Assembly: GCF_963677725.1 (NCBI RefSeq)
Contig: NZ_OY782507.1
Coordinates: forward strand, 2,294,001-2,358,000
Length of the DNA stretch: 64,000 nucleotides
From: an uncultured Cohaesibacter sp.
Lineage (GTDB): Bacteria; Pseudomonadota; Alphaproteobacteria; Rhizobiales; Cohaesibacteraceae
Direction of reading: 5' to 3'
Made by a program: the position numbers and the translations under genes. Positions 45,001-52,627 of this stretch are shown here, in pieces. The first letter of the stretch is position 1. Each line of letters begins with the position of its first letter. The notes below the pieces were generated by a model. The model did not search any database. It was not told the DNA's origin and worked only from the letters and a program-made list of their open reading frames with translations.

Positions 45001-46860
45001 CTGCACAGCAAACAGCAAGGGCTGGGCAATGGAGGTCTGCTTGAGGTGCTCGCCCAGATCCTCTTCAAACAAGCGTTCCTTTAACGACCATCCTGCATGG
45101 GTGGCAAAAAGAGCATCCACCTCATCAAAAGCGGTCTGGAAAGCCTCGCTATCTCGATAGGCTGCTTGCCCCATGCCAACAAACTGGGATCCATTGCCGG
45201 AAAAGACAAAGACCGGCGCGAGGTCGGGTTTGGTCACCATACCAGACAAGATCGCGCTGTCGCGATCGCCCTTGGCAAAGGCTTCCAGCTTGGCGATCAG
45301 ATCCGTTTTGCTATTGGCAGCGATCACCAGACGCTCATCCATCCGTTCACGGTGCCAGGCAAACGCATTGCTCCAGTCTGCAAGCGACGAATGGACCTCC
45401 CGCGTTATCCGCTCGGCCGTCGCCGCAGCAAGACGTTTCAGACTATCCGGTGTCTTGGCAGACAAAAGCACCAACTGGCTATCTGTGGCTTCTTGATCCT
45501 GAGTAAGGCTTGGATTGGCGACCAGCGTTGCAGTGCGCGGTGGCTTGATTTGATTAGGGTCAGCTTGGGAGACCAACACATGGGCGTTGGTGCCACCGAA
45601 ACCGAAATTGTTGATGCCTGCATAAAGCAGCTCATCGGACTTCTCAATCATGGTCTCCTGACGGTTGAGCGCGAGATTGAGCTCATCAAACGGAATGTCA
45701 GGGTTAGGCGTCTTGATATGCAGGCTGGCGGGAAGCACATTATGCTCCAGTGACAGCAGGACCTTGAGAATGCTGGCGATCCCTGAGGCCGGTTCGAGAT
45801 GGCCGATGTTGGATTTGACCGAGCCAACCGGCAAGGGAGTTTTACGGCCCTTGGCCAGTACCTTGCCCAAAGCGAAGGCTTCGGCAGGGTCGCCGACGCG
45901 GGTGCCGGTCCCGTGGGCTTCAATGAAGGCCAGTTGATCCGGGCTGATGCCTGCGGCCTGATAGACCGCATCAAGGAGCGCTGCCTGAAAATCCGTCGAG
46001 GGCAGGGCAACACCGGACGTGCGGCCATCGGAGTTGATGCCTGAAGCCACAATGCGGCCATAACTCTTTTGCGAGCGGGGATCATGGGCATCGCTGCGCT
46101 GAAGCACCAGAGCGACGCCCCCCTCTGCCCGGACATAGCCGTTGGCATTTTCATCAAACGGCCGACACAAGCCTTCTGGCGACAACATTGAGGCGGCAGA
46201 AAAGCCGACAAAAGGGAATGGCGACAGGAGCATATTGACCCCTGCGACAATCGCAGTGTCGATCTCGCCGGATTGCAACCGCTTGAGGGCCAAATCCATC
46301 GCCACCAGAGACGAGGAACAGGCCGTATCGACGGTAAAGCTTGGCCCATGCAGGTCGAAAATGTAGGAAATACGGTTGGAAACCAGCGACATGGTGTTGC
46401 CGGTCATCATGAAGCTGTCGGAATTGGCCGGGTCAAAGAAGAAACGGTTGGAATGATCGCTGCCCGAATTGCCAACAAAAACACCAATATTCTGACCCGC
46501 AACTTCGCTCGGTGGAAGGCCAGCTTCTTCGAGCGCCTCCCATACTAGCATCAGCAACAGCCGCTGCTGGGGATCCATCTGCATGGCTTCTCGCGGGGAG
46601 AGGGCAAAGACGGCCGGATCAAAACCCCAAACATCATCCAACACCCCTGCGCGGAAAGTGTAGGCCTTGCCGGGCAGACCTTGTGCAGGGTGCAAATAGC
46701 GAAAAACAGAAAAGCGATCATCACCGACTTCGGTGACACTGCATCGCTTTTCGCGCAGCAAAGCCCAGAATTCAGGCACAGAATTGGCACCAGGCAACCG
46801 ACAGGCGCGACCGATTACTTCAACTGCCGGTACTGACTTTGTCTTCTTTTGCTTTTTCAA
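39100..46860 (-). CDS. rkpA: RkpA, multidomain type I polyketide/fatty-acid synthase
   Basis: A 2586-residue megasynthase. Domains in order: ketosynthase (about 10-430; active Cys181 in DTACSSSLV, His316 in EAHGTGT, His354 in NIGH); acyltransferase (about 545-860; Ser641 in GHSVGE, His745 in YPFHS); dehydratase (about 915-1200; His945 in HKVDGKVILPGAAF); a methyltransferase-like region (about 1400-1600; VLELGLAGGQTTK, degenerate SAM motif); enoyl reductase (about 1840-2160; HGAAGAVGLAA); ketoreductase (about 2185-2400; GGLGGFGLETADWL); carrier protein (about 2450-2540; phosphopantetheine Ser in IGMDSLMGME). It matches RkpA of the rhizobial rkp-1 region, needed for K-antigen. All reducing domains are present, so a saturated acyl chain is expected. 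The start is a TTG at 46860. Confidence 0.9.
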   Translation of the reverse strand: MKKQKKTKSVPAVEVIGRACRLPGANSVPEFWALLREKRCSVTEVGDDRFSVFRYLHPAQGLPGKAYTFRAGVLDDVWGFDPAVFALSPREAMQMDPQQRLLLMLVWEALEEAGLPPSEVAGQNIGVFVGNSGSDHSNRFFFDPANSDSFMMTGNTMSLVSNRISYIFDLHGPSFTVDTACSSSLVAMDLALKRLQSGEIDTAIVAGVNMLLSPFPFVGFSAASMLSPEGLCRPFDENANGYVRAEGGVALVLQRSDAHDPRSQKSYGRIVASGINSDGRTSGVALPSTDFQAALLDAVYQAAGISPDQLAFIEAHGTGTRVGDPAEAFALGKVLAKGRKTPLPVGSVKSNIGHLEPASGIASILKVLLSLEHNVLPASLHIKTPNPDIPFDELNLALNRQETMIEKSDELLYAGINNFGFGGTNAHVLVSQADPNQIKPPRTATLVANPSLTQDQEATDSQLVLLSAKTPDSLKRLAAATAERITREVHSSLADWSNAFAWHRERMDERLVIAANSKTDLIAKLEAFAKGDRDSAILSGMVTKPDLAPVFVFSGNGSQFVGMGQAAYRDSEAFQTAFDEVDALFATHAGWSLKERLFEEDLGEHLKQTSIAQPLLFAVQVALTKALKALGLEPGGVLGHSVGEVAAAWAAGALTLPDAVAVIYLRSHHQEAVRGFGRMAVIKLSAAEVETHLAEQGYDDIEISAINTPRSLTLSGPTDALQAFMRYARKNRLSGLLLDIDYPFHSCQIDPIKDGLIADLKDIRPHTTAIPFYSSVTGALNEGADVTGDYWWHNVREPVRFSDAVTLALAEGHRSFIEIGPRPILKSYINEVARDTGVTATVIETLTQAESEDVDPVLVAAGRALAAGIEADPVKLFGEKKGLSFPLPSYPWQLKPFKLEASSDAFEVFSPSIPAHPLLGQQLRPGDLIWDCELDTALIPYFADHKVDGKVILPGAAFAEMALAAARQALGSDQVELRDFDLIKALPLSQDQSASVRTRIDLESATVEILSRKRLVDEEWQRHIKARFAKLPGKAEPEDADYSLTAPVAAAPLPEAEIDALYAVSRDFGLDFGPAFRRVSHFQRIDDCDNECDLELTLMERQPGTVTREMQAAPYGLHPLDLDGCFHALNILYDDLDMDGAKMAFIPVRFGCLRLLQCEKPVRSARIHVLRNNNRGIQADIDLFGEDGTMVATLRDARFRASALVQRQDVDRLTYGYRSIRQPIAKAKEAAQPLDMVALRASLKDCSNQDWTHTEESHLILQAASRQVAYDCLKALMGTDVCLTPDNLPALQPDAELSAEDASEDLKRRKLYRDRLFWSLVTICIESDMAEQQDDGVKLASSVTLPPAAQMLDLLLMEDPAWSGEAVLLNHAEARLMRILSGAAKVDDLADDLHDLYSSDLLDQHLSASPMARLHSEQIVAAFDTLLRHWPRGRPLRVLELGLAGGQTTKALLPRIEQQNGELLSIDSNKLIVDRLRIQFAQSPHFQTMTLESALSSLRDLGSFDVILSANGIQMMPNAASILPHLGELLAENGLFLASLSDGTVFQDICFGMASRWFDASLDPTYPVASHGTADNWRGWISDAGLGSVELLPFAKSDEDNGLTGAYWLLASEPAGQRTDAANETRRSDARALLLIDASNEAETEFAALLSDKLATNDQTPVVLSLPEASEATDSSAWADSLATIKTQSSADPVELIFLAGAFADADEPFVAMAKRLHWLRQLLVDLPEEILRLWVLAPNGFHDAEIGAIDPVQTGVWAFARAAGNEFSHHDIRLVDLNASLTIADQCAGLVDLLDQPSDEREIRLEKDAISVLRIARGIKEAPIPADRETDQQSDDQAACKLTHPRTGSLERLKWQATSRQAPKAGQVEIEVVASGLNFRDLMWAQGLLPEEALEDGFAGPTLGFECSGRILRVGEGVKRLKVGDAVMALAPACFASHVTVAEVAVSRLPEAMDLEAAAAMPVAFLTSYYALHHLARLEEGEWVLIHGAAGAVGLAAVQIAKWRGARIIATAGNDEKRDFLRLLGVDHVLDTRSLDFVDQVRAITRKADGAGREGVDVVLNSLFGEAMERSIELVRPFGRFLELGKRDFYGNSKIGLRPFRRNISYFGIDADQLLNHQPALSSRLFGELEALFESGDFTLLPYRLYDSRDIVDAFRLMQRSGHIGKIIVKAPDLTAVKAGAGAFEIDADGHHLIIGGLGGFGLETADWLLDQGARSIILTSRSARLSDEAQQLRIKAEKLGASLRVEACDATNENALASLLNDLRQTAPLRGVIHAAMVLDDALIANLIDARIDAVLAPKVTGGAHLDRLTRSDELDYFWLYSSVSVLMGNPGQSAYVAANAYLDGLARKRRQDGLPALSIGWGAITDKGILAREEKTAEILARATGGMEFKARRALDGLAEILTTHGSAMPATITLAPMDWSYAKDNLALLKHPAYSLLALEAAQSSNRDRQSIDIATLIDGLDDIVARDNIAKLLAGEVADIFRMPVEEIQLNRSLSDIGMDSLMGMELRSAAQQKLDIEIPMGAISDGTTIEDIAASIVQRVRKGASSEPSGMEATLIQQHMGKDAEVEVNSIDLSGLRKAP

Positions 46861-46953
46861 TGTTCTTTCAATCCTGTGCTCGTCGATTCGCAGATCACTC
46901 GTCTTCTCCGTGCCCTCGCTTGCATTGATGGCACGCGGATAACCAATTTTGGA

Positions 46954-47979
46954 TCAGTCTGCTTTAGACCCCTCGCCTCTTTTTCGTTCTGCGAGAAACT
47001 GAATAATGGTCTCAATCTCACAAAGGCTGCGGTCGATTGGATTAATGTAACGCGCATAAGACATAAGAACCGCAAACGCAAGTTGTTCAACCGAAACGGT
47101 CTCACGTCTTTCGGGTGCAGGGAGCGCGTCTTCTGTCAGCCCCCAGCCAGCGTAAAACGGCATTCCCATGCAACAAACCGGACGCCCCCAAATCAATGCC
47201 TCAAACCCCACTTGCGAAGTAACCGTGTAAACCTTGCGTGCTTGCCGGATCAATCTGGTCGGCAGACAGTTTTCGGCGATCACCACGAGATTTGGAATAG
47301 AACGTAATGTTGAAATGTCATAATGCCCCATTTTAGAGCGCGTATAAATATCGGGATGTATTTTGACTATAATATGTAGATCGGGATTTTCCTTGATTGC
47401 CCGATCAAGCATCGTTTGAAATGTTTCTCCATTTGCCAACCCATATCGGATCGACGCATCATTCTTAACCTGATCAACAACCAGAACATAATCGTCTGGC
47501 AGCGGTTTGGCATAATCTTGCCCTGCATTATATTTTGACAAACCATATTGACGCCAAAGTGCAAGCACTTTGTCAATCCTTATCTTTTGGTCCCCTGTCA
47601 GCGGTTGCTTGATCAATGCTTCCAGCTGCGACGGAGCGGTGGCATCATAATAGATGCCAAGATCATCCAGATTGACCGACATGGATGGATCGTTGCGATG
47701 ATAGGATCTAAGAAATCCATCCTCCATCAACAAAAGGCCCTTATTGTGGGCCCGCGCAAGCCTCTTGGCCAATTCGCCGGACTTCCGGCCCCAGCCGACA
47801 TAGGTTTCACACTTGACGGGCAATTCAAAACGAGCAAGAACAGGCGCCTCACCAAGAATGGCGGAAACCGCAGGATCTAAAGAAATATCCAGAGAGGGAG
47901 AGCCATATTTTACCACGCGCCGCGAGAGGACAAGCTTCAAACTATTGGCGATGCATCGAATGGATTGTCGGATTTCCAT
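46954..47979 (-). CDS. kpsC: KpsC N-terminal-module homologue
   Basis: A 341-residue beta-Kdo transferase module (PF05159). It follows the first half of KpsC: LLLMEDGFLRSYH, DDLGIYYDATAPSQLEAL, YVLVVDQVKNDASIRYG, IIVKIHPDIYTRSKMGHYD, VIAENCLPTRLIRQARKVYTVTSQVGFEALIWGRPV and MPFYAGWGLTEDAL. The Val-Val-Asp-Gln motif is a marker of the N-module, where the C-module has Val-Pro-Gly-Gln. It heads the - strand capsule series 93 nt upstream of rkpA. ATG 47979 follows AAGGAAG at good spacing. With the 35710-36810 gene it rebuilds a complete two-module KpsC set. Confidence 0.82.
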   Translation of the reverse strand: MEIRQSIRCIANSLKLVLSRRVVKYGSPSLDISLDPAVSAILGEAPVLARFELPVKCETYVGWGRKSGELAKRLARAHNKGLLLMEDGFLRSYHRNDPSMSVNLDDLGIYYDATAPSQLEALIKQPLTGDQKIRIDKVLALWRQYGLSKYNAGQDYAKPLPDDYVLVVDQVKNDASIRYGLANGETFQTMLDRAIKENPDLHIIVKIHPDIYTRSKMGHYDISTLRSIPNLVVIAENCLPTRLIRQARKVYTVTSQVGFEALIWGRPVCCMGMPFYAGWGLTEDALPAPERRETVSVEQLAFAVLMSYARYINPIDRSLCEIETIIQFLAERKRGEGSKAD

Positions 47980-48452
47980 TTTCGCACTTCCTTTTGCATG
48001 TGCTTCATCGCATATGAGCCATAGACCAGATCCATTTGCGTAACGGCATTTTCAATCTCGTGCTGTTTGTGGTCTTTCTACACCAAACAATCAATTCAGC
48101 AGTCTAATGCGTCCAATGGTTTTTGCAAAACTATTAACAGAAGAATGCGAGACATTGACTCCCCTGAACCTTTCCGAATGGAGATACTCCACTTTCAAGA
48201 ATCAGTCTTTACCAATCAAGTTTGACCAATATATTGGCGATGATCATAATAGAGTTGCCTGATTTGAAAGCCCTGAGCAATAAGTTTCCAATGACTTGAA
48301 AGCACCATGCCAGAATCGTCAATTGTGCCCTCCTCTTTGCTTCGAAACGCTGCGTTGACTTAAAGGGAAAATCTGTCAAGGATCCATAGACCTGATCATC
48401 CATGGCCAACTGACGTGCCAATAAGTAGAACAACAAACCGGGACAGGACCGT
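47980..48452. other. 473-bp divergent control region of the capsule locus
   Basis: No gene. This gap separates the - strand capsule genes from cysQ-kpsMTE and must hold at least the promoter of the kpsC N-module gene. It includes a perfect 12-bp palindrome (48226-48237) and is AT-rich. Confidence 0.5.
48226..48237. promoter_or_regulatory. 12-bp palindrome, possible operator of the capsule locus
   Basis: CCAATATATTGG is a perfect palindrome; a second ACCAAT half-site copy lies 15 nt upstream (48211-48216). Placed between the divergent capsule transcripts it could bind a regulator. Not tested. Confidence 0.35.
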
Positions 48453-49259
48453 ATGTCAAACTTGCTTGACGGTATGATAGAAGCAACCTTGAAGGCAGCA
48501 GAAGTCATCCTTGATATTTATGCCACGGATTTTGACGTCAGCGTGAAGGACGATGCCTCGCCTGTGACAAGAGCCGATCAGGCCGCCGAAGCGATCATTC
48601 TTGACCAACTGGGCCTGCAGTTTCCAGACATTCCGGTGATCGCGGAAGAATCCGTATCTGCAGGTACGATACCCGATATCGACCAGGAATTTTTCCTCGT
48701 CGATCCAATTGACGGCACCAAGGAATTCATTTCCCGCAATGGCGAATTCACGATCAATATCGCTCTTATCCGCAACGGCCTACCACAGTTGGGTGTCGTC
48801 TTCACCCCGGCCAAAGGCTGGTTGTTTGTTGGTGATGTTGGCCGGGGCGCCTGGCGTGGCGATGTAAAGGATCCGCGCCAAAGCCATGCAATACTGAACA
48901 AAGAGCCGATCAAGGTGCGCGACTGTCGTGAGTTTGTGGACGTGGTCGGGTCACGCTCGCATAATTGCGCGGATACTGACGCCTATCTGAAGCAGTTTGA
49001 AATCGGGGAACGCATGGCCATTGGCTCATCGCTCAAATTCTGTTTGCTGGCGGCTGGCGAAGCTGATCTCTATCCCCGCTTTTCTCGAACGATGGAATGG
49101 GATACCGCCGCAGGCGATGCTGTTCTCACAGCAGCCGGAGGCACCGTGGAAACTGCAAATGGGCAGCGCCTTCAGTATGGCAAAATCAAGCAGGAGGACT
49201 CCCCTTTTGCCAATCCGTCCTTCGTGGCCCGCACCAATACATGCCCACAGCCCACGTGA
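48453..49259 (+). CDS. cysQ: 3'(2'),5'-bisphosphate nucleotidase CysQ
   Basis: A 268-residue Mg-dependent, lithium-sensitive phosphatase of the inositol-monophosphatase fold. It converts 3'-phosphoadenosine 5'-phosphate (PAP), the by-product of sulfotransfer, to AMP. Motifs: VIAEES, VDPIDGTKEF (metal ligands) and EWDTAAGDAVL near residue 210. Family genes often accompany sulfation or capsule genes. Here its place beside kpsM may mean the capsule is sulfated, though no sulfotransferase was recognised in the window. CysQ can also act in general sulfur assimilation, and the neighbourhood is the only argument for a capsule link. Confidence 0.88.
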   Translation: MSNLLDGMIEATLKAAEVILDIYATDFDVSVKDDASPVTRADQAAEAIILDQLGLQFPDIPVIAEESVSAGTIPDIDQEFFLVDPIDGTKEFISRNGEFTINIALIRNGLPQLGVVFTPAKGWLFVGDVGRGAWRGDVKDPRQSHAILNKEPIKVRDCREFVDVVGSRSHNCADTDAYLKQFEIGERMAIGSSLKFCLLAAGEADLYPRFSRTMEWDTAAGDAVLTAAGGTVETANGQRLQYGKIKQEDSPFANPSFVARTNTCPQPT

Positions 49260-49447
49260 CGCCCATCCAGAAACCGGCAGCTTCGGATATACAAATCATG
49301 GTTTCGCCTCGAAGCCGACATTGTAAACCGGGTGGTACATTATAAACGGGTCACATATTGTAACCTAGACTACCCTCTCTCTCCAGTCATGGTATCTTGA
49401 CCCCGAACGTGGCATGTGACACGACACTAAAGATCGAGGAAATCGCA

Positions 49448-49517
49448 GCCTGATGTGAAATCTGAATCCACCTTAAATCGGCTGCAATATGGTCTATCTT
49501 CCAGGACCACATCAGGC
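49448..49517 (+). repeat. Inverted repeats in the kpsM leader
   Basis: GCCTGATGTG (49448-49457) and CACATCAGGC (49508-49517) are exact inverted copies 50 nt apart. A shorter competing pair, GCAGCC (49445-49450) and GGCTGC (49480-49485), overlaps the first arm. The outer arm ends just before the kpsM ribosome binding site AAGGAAGGGC (from 49525), so alternative folding could affect translation. Confidence 0.45.
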
Positions 49518-49534
49518 CTTATGAAAGGAAGGGC

Positions 49535-50302
49535 ATGAAACAAGCGGCTATGACTCAGGCCCGTGTTGTTGGAGCATTGATCCTTCGAGAAACACGCGTT
49601 CGATATGGGCAATCACAAATTGGCTATATGTGGGCTCTCATCGGTCCAATGATCTGGATTTCGGCGATTTCAGCTATGTTTTCTATCATGGGCGCCCATG
49701 CTCCCACCGGTGGCAGTCACGGCCTCTTTGTTGGTTTAGGATTTCTTACTTTTAGCTTGTATCGCGATCTAGCGAACCAACTGGGCAACTCATTTAACGC
49801 TAACGCTGCTTTGCTCAATTTTCCTATAGTAAAGGAAATAGATACAATCATAGCGAGAGCTATTCTTGAATGTGCGACCATTATCGTCATCATGACCATC
49901 GTTATCTCTGGTCTCATATTGGTGGACGACGCTCCAACTCCGAACGATACCATGATGATGCTGGTTGCCTTTATCGGCCTTTCCTTATTCGGAACAGGTG
50001 TGGGTCTGGTCAATGCTGTCATTAGCACCAAACTGAAGTCCTGGATGAATATCTACGCTCTCTTCAGCTTGCCCCTGCTATGGATTTCAGGTGTTTTCTA
50101 TTCAATGGAGATGCTACCAACGAAGCTACAATCAATTTTGGCATGGAATCCAATCATGCAGGGTGTGGAAGGTATGCGGATGGGTTACTACCACAATTAT
50201 CGCGCCAGTGAACTTGACCTTTACTATCTCTATGCAGTCGGTATTGGTATGATTTTGATTGGCCTTGCGAGTGAACGTGCAATTCGGATCAGAAATTCAT
50301 GA
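49535..50302 (+). CDS. kpsM: Capsule ABC-2 exporter permease KpsM (RkpT-like)
   Basis: A 255-residue inner-membrane permease of the ABC-2 type with six membrane spans. It forms the channel that moves the completed lipid-linked capsular chain across the inner membrane. The amphipathic N-terminus and ILRETRVRYGQSQIGYMWALIGPMIW, and the C-terminal NPIMQGVEGMRMGYYHNY are typical of KpsM/RkpT/BexB. AAGGAAGGGC precedes the ATG. It overlaps kpsT by 4 nt (ATGA), indicating coupled translation. Confidence 0.9.
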   Translation: MKQAAMTQARVVGALILRETRVRYGQSQIGYMWALIGPMIWISAISAMFSIMGAHAPTGGSHGLFVGLGFLTFSLYRDLANQLGNSFNANAALLNFPIVKEIDTIIARAILECATIIVIMTIVISGLILVDDAPTPNDTMMMLVAFIGLSLFGTGVGLVNAVISTKLKSWMNIYALFSLPLLWISGVFYSMEMLPTKLQSILAWNPIMQGVEGMRMGYYHNYRASELDLYYLYAVGIGMILIGLASERAIRIRNS

Positions 50303-50955
50303 TCAACTTTATCAATGTTGAAAAACACTATAAAACACCAGGTGGTGGCCGAAAGGATATTATAAAAACGCTAAACATGCGCTTTCCAAAGCGAAATATT
50401 GCTTTGATGGGCGCCAATGGTGCGGGAAAGTCAACGATGCTTCGTCTCATATCTGGAGCAGAATTACCAGATAAGGGAAAAATCGTTAGGGAAGTGGGAG
50501 TTTCATTCCCGCTTGGCTTCTCAGGAAGTTTCGCAGGCGCACTCAGCGGCATCGAAAATGCCCGCTTTGTTGCCCGTATCTACGGAAAGGACACGGACGA
50601 GGTTCTAGACTATGTCGAAGAATTCGCCCAATTGGGCGACCATTTTCGGGCACCTGTAAACACCTATTCATCAGGTATGCGGGCACGTTTGTCTTTTGGC
50701 GTTTCTCTGGCGATTGATTTTGATTGCTATCTGGTTGACGAAATTACCGCGGTGGGTGACGAACGGTTTAAGAACAAGTCTAAAAAAGCGTTTATGGAAA
50801 AATTGCAACGATCAAACATCATTATGGTGTCCCATTCCACCCCTACTCTGCGCGACTATTGTGATATGGGAATCATTTTACGAGACGGGAACGCAATGGT
50901 TTTTGAAGACCTCGAAGACGCAATCAAAGACCATGATGCGTATATGAAGCGATAA
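50299..50955 (+). CDS. kpsT: Capsule exporter ATPase KpsT (RkpS-like)
   Basis: A 218-residue ATP-binding subunit that powers KpsM. Walker A GANGAGKST near residue 40, signature YSSGMRARLSFG near 118, Walker B CYLVDEITAVGD near 140, H-loop MVSHS near 176. All are intact. The short length and YSSGMRARL signature are typical of KpsT/BexA rather than the longer O-antigen Wzt, so no carbohydrate-binding tail exists. The gene begins inside the end of kpsM. Confidence 0.92.
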   Translation: MINFINVEKHYKTPGGGRKDIIKTLNMRFPKRNIALMGANGAGKSTMLRLISGAELPDKGKIVREVGVSFPLGFSGSFAGALSGIENARFVARIYGKDTDEVLDYVEEFAQLGDHFRAPVNTYSSGMRARLSFGVSLAIDFDCYLVDEITAVGDERFKNKSKKAFMEKLQRSNIIMVSHSTPTLRDYCDMGIILRDGNAMVFEDLEDAIKDHDAYMKR

Positions 50956-51000
50956 ATTTCATTGGGCAATCCAGAAAAGCACCAAGCAAAGAAGAGAAAG

Positions 51001-52125
51001 ATGCGACCACAGCAACTACGCCGGCTGATCACCAAGTATTCCGCCTTTGTGGTGGTTTTGGTGCCGACCATTCTTTCGTGCCTTTATTTCGGCCTTGTGG
51101 CATCAAACCAATATGCCGTCGAGGTGCGCTTTGCCGTGCGCGGTTTCAATTCCTCGGCAACCCACGACTTACTGGGCCTTGTCACAGGCGGAGCGTCGAG
51201 CGGCTCCACGACTTCGGATTCCTATATCCTGATGGATTATCTGCATAGCCGTGAATTTGTAGAACAACTAGGTACCAAGGTTGATCTTGCCGAGATTTAC
51301 GGTCGGAACAAAGCTGACTATTTCTCGGCTTTCAATCCGGATCTCCCGATTGAAGAGCTCGTCGAATATTGGAAAAACAAGGCCACACTCAGCTACGACA
51401 CCGCCTCGCAGATCATCGTCGCTGAGATCAAGGCATTCACACCGGAAGATGCGGAGAAAGTCGCAACCGAACTGCTGACTTTCAGTGAAGCTCTGGTCAA
51501 TGAGTTGTCCGCTAAAGCGCGTGCCGATGCGGTAAGCCATGCTCAGCGAGAGGTCGCAAAAATAGAAACCCGCCTGCGCCAAAGCCGCAAAACCATCCGT
51601 ACTTTCCGTGAAAAAGAACAGGTTATCGACCCTTCAAAAGAAGTTGAATCCCGTCTGTCCCTCATTTCGCGCTTGGAAGGCGAAATCATGATGGAGAAAG
51701 CCCGGCTCAGCTCTCAAGCGCAATTTTTGAACAAGGATGCACCGCGAGTCAAAGTGATTACCAGTAAGATCGAAGCGATGGAAAAACAGCTTGCAGCCGA
51801 AAAACAGCAAATGTCTGCCGCCGGAACAACCAATCTGGAAGAGACCCAAGCACTCACAGGACAGTTGCTGGATTATCGAGACATCCTGATGGATCAGGAA
51901 TTTTTGGAGAAAGCTTATCTATCGGCATTGAGCTCACTGGAGACTGCCCGTCTTGATGCCAACTCCAGGCAGCGCTATCTGGCTGTTTTCGTACGCCCAA
52001 GTCTGCCGGAATCGGCGCTTTATCCAAAACGTATCTCAAGCATTCTGGTGACTCTGGTCATATCTATATTTGTCTGGGCCATTGGTACATTGATTGTCTA
52101 TGCGGTGCGTGACCATATGACCTGA
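51001..52125 (+). CDS. kpsE: Capsule export inner-membrane PCP protein KpsE (RkpR-like)
   Basis: A 374-residue polysaccharide co-polymerase type 3 protein, with membrane spans at about 15-35 and 350-370 and a large periplasmic coiled coil between (about 140-300). It links KpsMT to the outer-membrane exit protein. QYAVEVRFAVRGF after the first span and FVRPSLPESALYPKRI before the second are family motifs. ATG 51001 is preferred, with AAGAGAAAG just upstream; a TTG at 50962, 6 nt past kpsT, would add 13 basic residues. Confidence 0.88.
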   Translation: MRPQQLRRLITKYSAFVVVLVPTILSCLYFGLVASNQYAVEVRFAVRGFNSSATHDLLGLVTGGASSGSTTSDSYILMDYLHSREFVEQLGTKVDLAEIYGRNKADYFSAFNPDLPIEELVEYWKNKATLSYDTASQIIVAEIKAFTPEDAEKVATELLTFSEALVNELSAKARADAVSHAQREVAKIETRLRQSRKTIRTFREKEQVIDPSKEVESRLSLISRLEGEIMMEKARLSSQAQFLNKDAPRVKVITSKIEAMEKQLAAEKQQMSAAGTTNLEETQALTGQLLDYRDILMDQEFLEKAYLSALSSLETARLDANSRQRYLAVFVRPSLPESALYPKRISSILVTLVISIFVWAIGTLIVYAVRDHMT

Positions 52126-52188
52126 CCGATTGTTGTTCCCAAGGTCCGGACAAGAAGCAATGTGTGCAGCATCGCGAAAGTTTGAATT

Positions 52189-52554
52189 ATGAAATTACTA
52201 ATTGATTTGAAACCTGCCTTGGATGGATTTGCGGGCATCCCTCAAGAAACGCGATTGCTGTTTGCCAATTTCAAGACAATGCTGGATCAGCATCAGGTGG
52301 ATGCCCTGTTGCAACATGGCAGCGGCTATTTGCAAACTTGGTCCGAGGCATCGATGGAGCGATGTTCGAGGGATGAAAAAGTCTTTCGAGATTCCCGAAC
52401 AGTCGCGTCCTTCTGCCGGAATGCTGCAAAGACAATTATTCCCGGATTGCCAAAAGGCATTCAGCGATCACTTCTCGCCAAGCAATTGCGCTGGCGGGCC
52501 TTCCGCGAACAACCGGTAAATATGGGGCTTTTCGAGAGAGCAACTTATTTGATG
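52189..52554 (+). pseudogene. Glycosyltransferase truncated by IS21 insertion
   Basis: An intact start (KLLIDLKPALDGFAGIPQETRLLF) and 122 codons of a GT4-like protein are joined directly to the left end of the IS21 element, which supplies a TGA within two codons. The start motif is that of a glycosyltransferase group found in capsule loci. The missing C-terminal part is not found after the element's right end, where the + strand frames close within about 30 codons. It follows kpsE by 63 nt and would have been the capsule's chain-building enzyme or one of them. Loss of function is very likely. Confidence 0.75.
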
Positions 52555-52585
52555 TGTTGAATGTCAATGAGAACTGACCCGGTAT
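52555..52585 (+). repeat. IS21 left terminal inverted repeat
   Basis: Starts TGTTGAATGTCAATGAGAAC and extends through CTGACCCGGTAT. It pairs with the right end at about 28 of 31 positions. Confidence 0.85.
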
Positions 52586-52627
52586 TTTCACCGAGAACTG
52601 ACCCACCGTTTTGTTATGTATCAGCGA

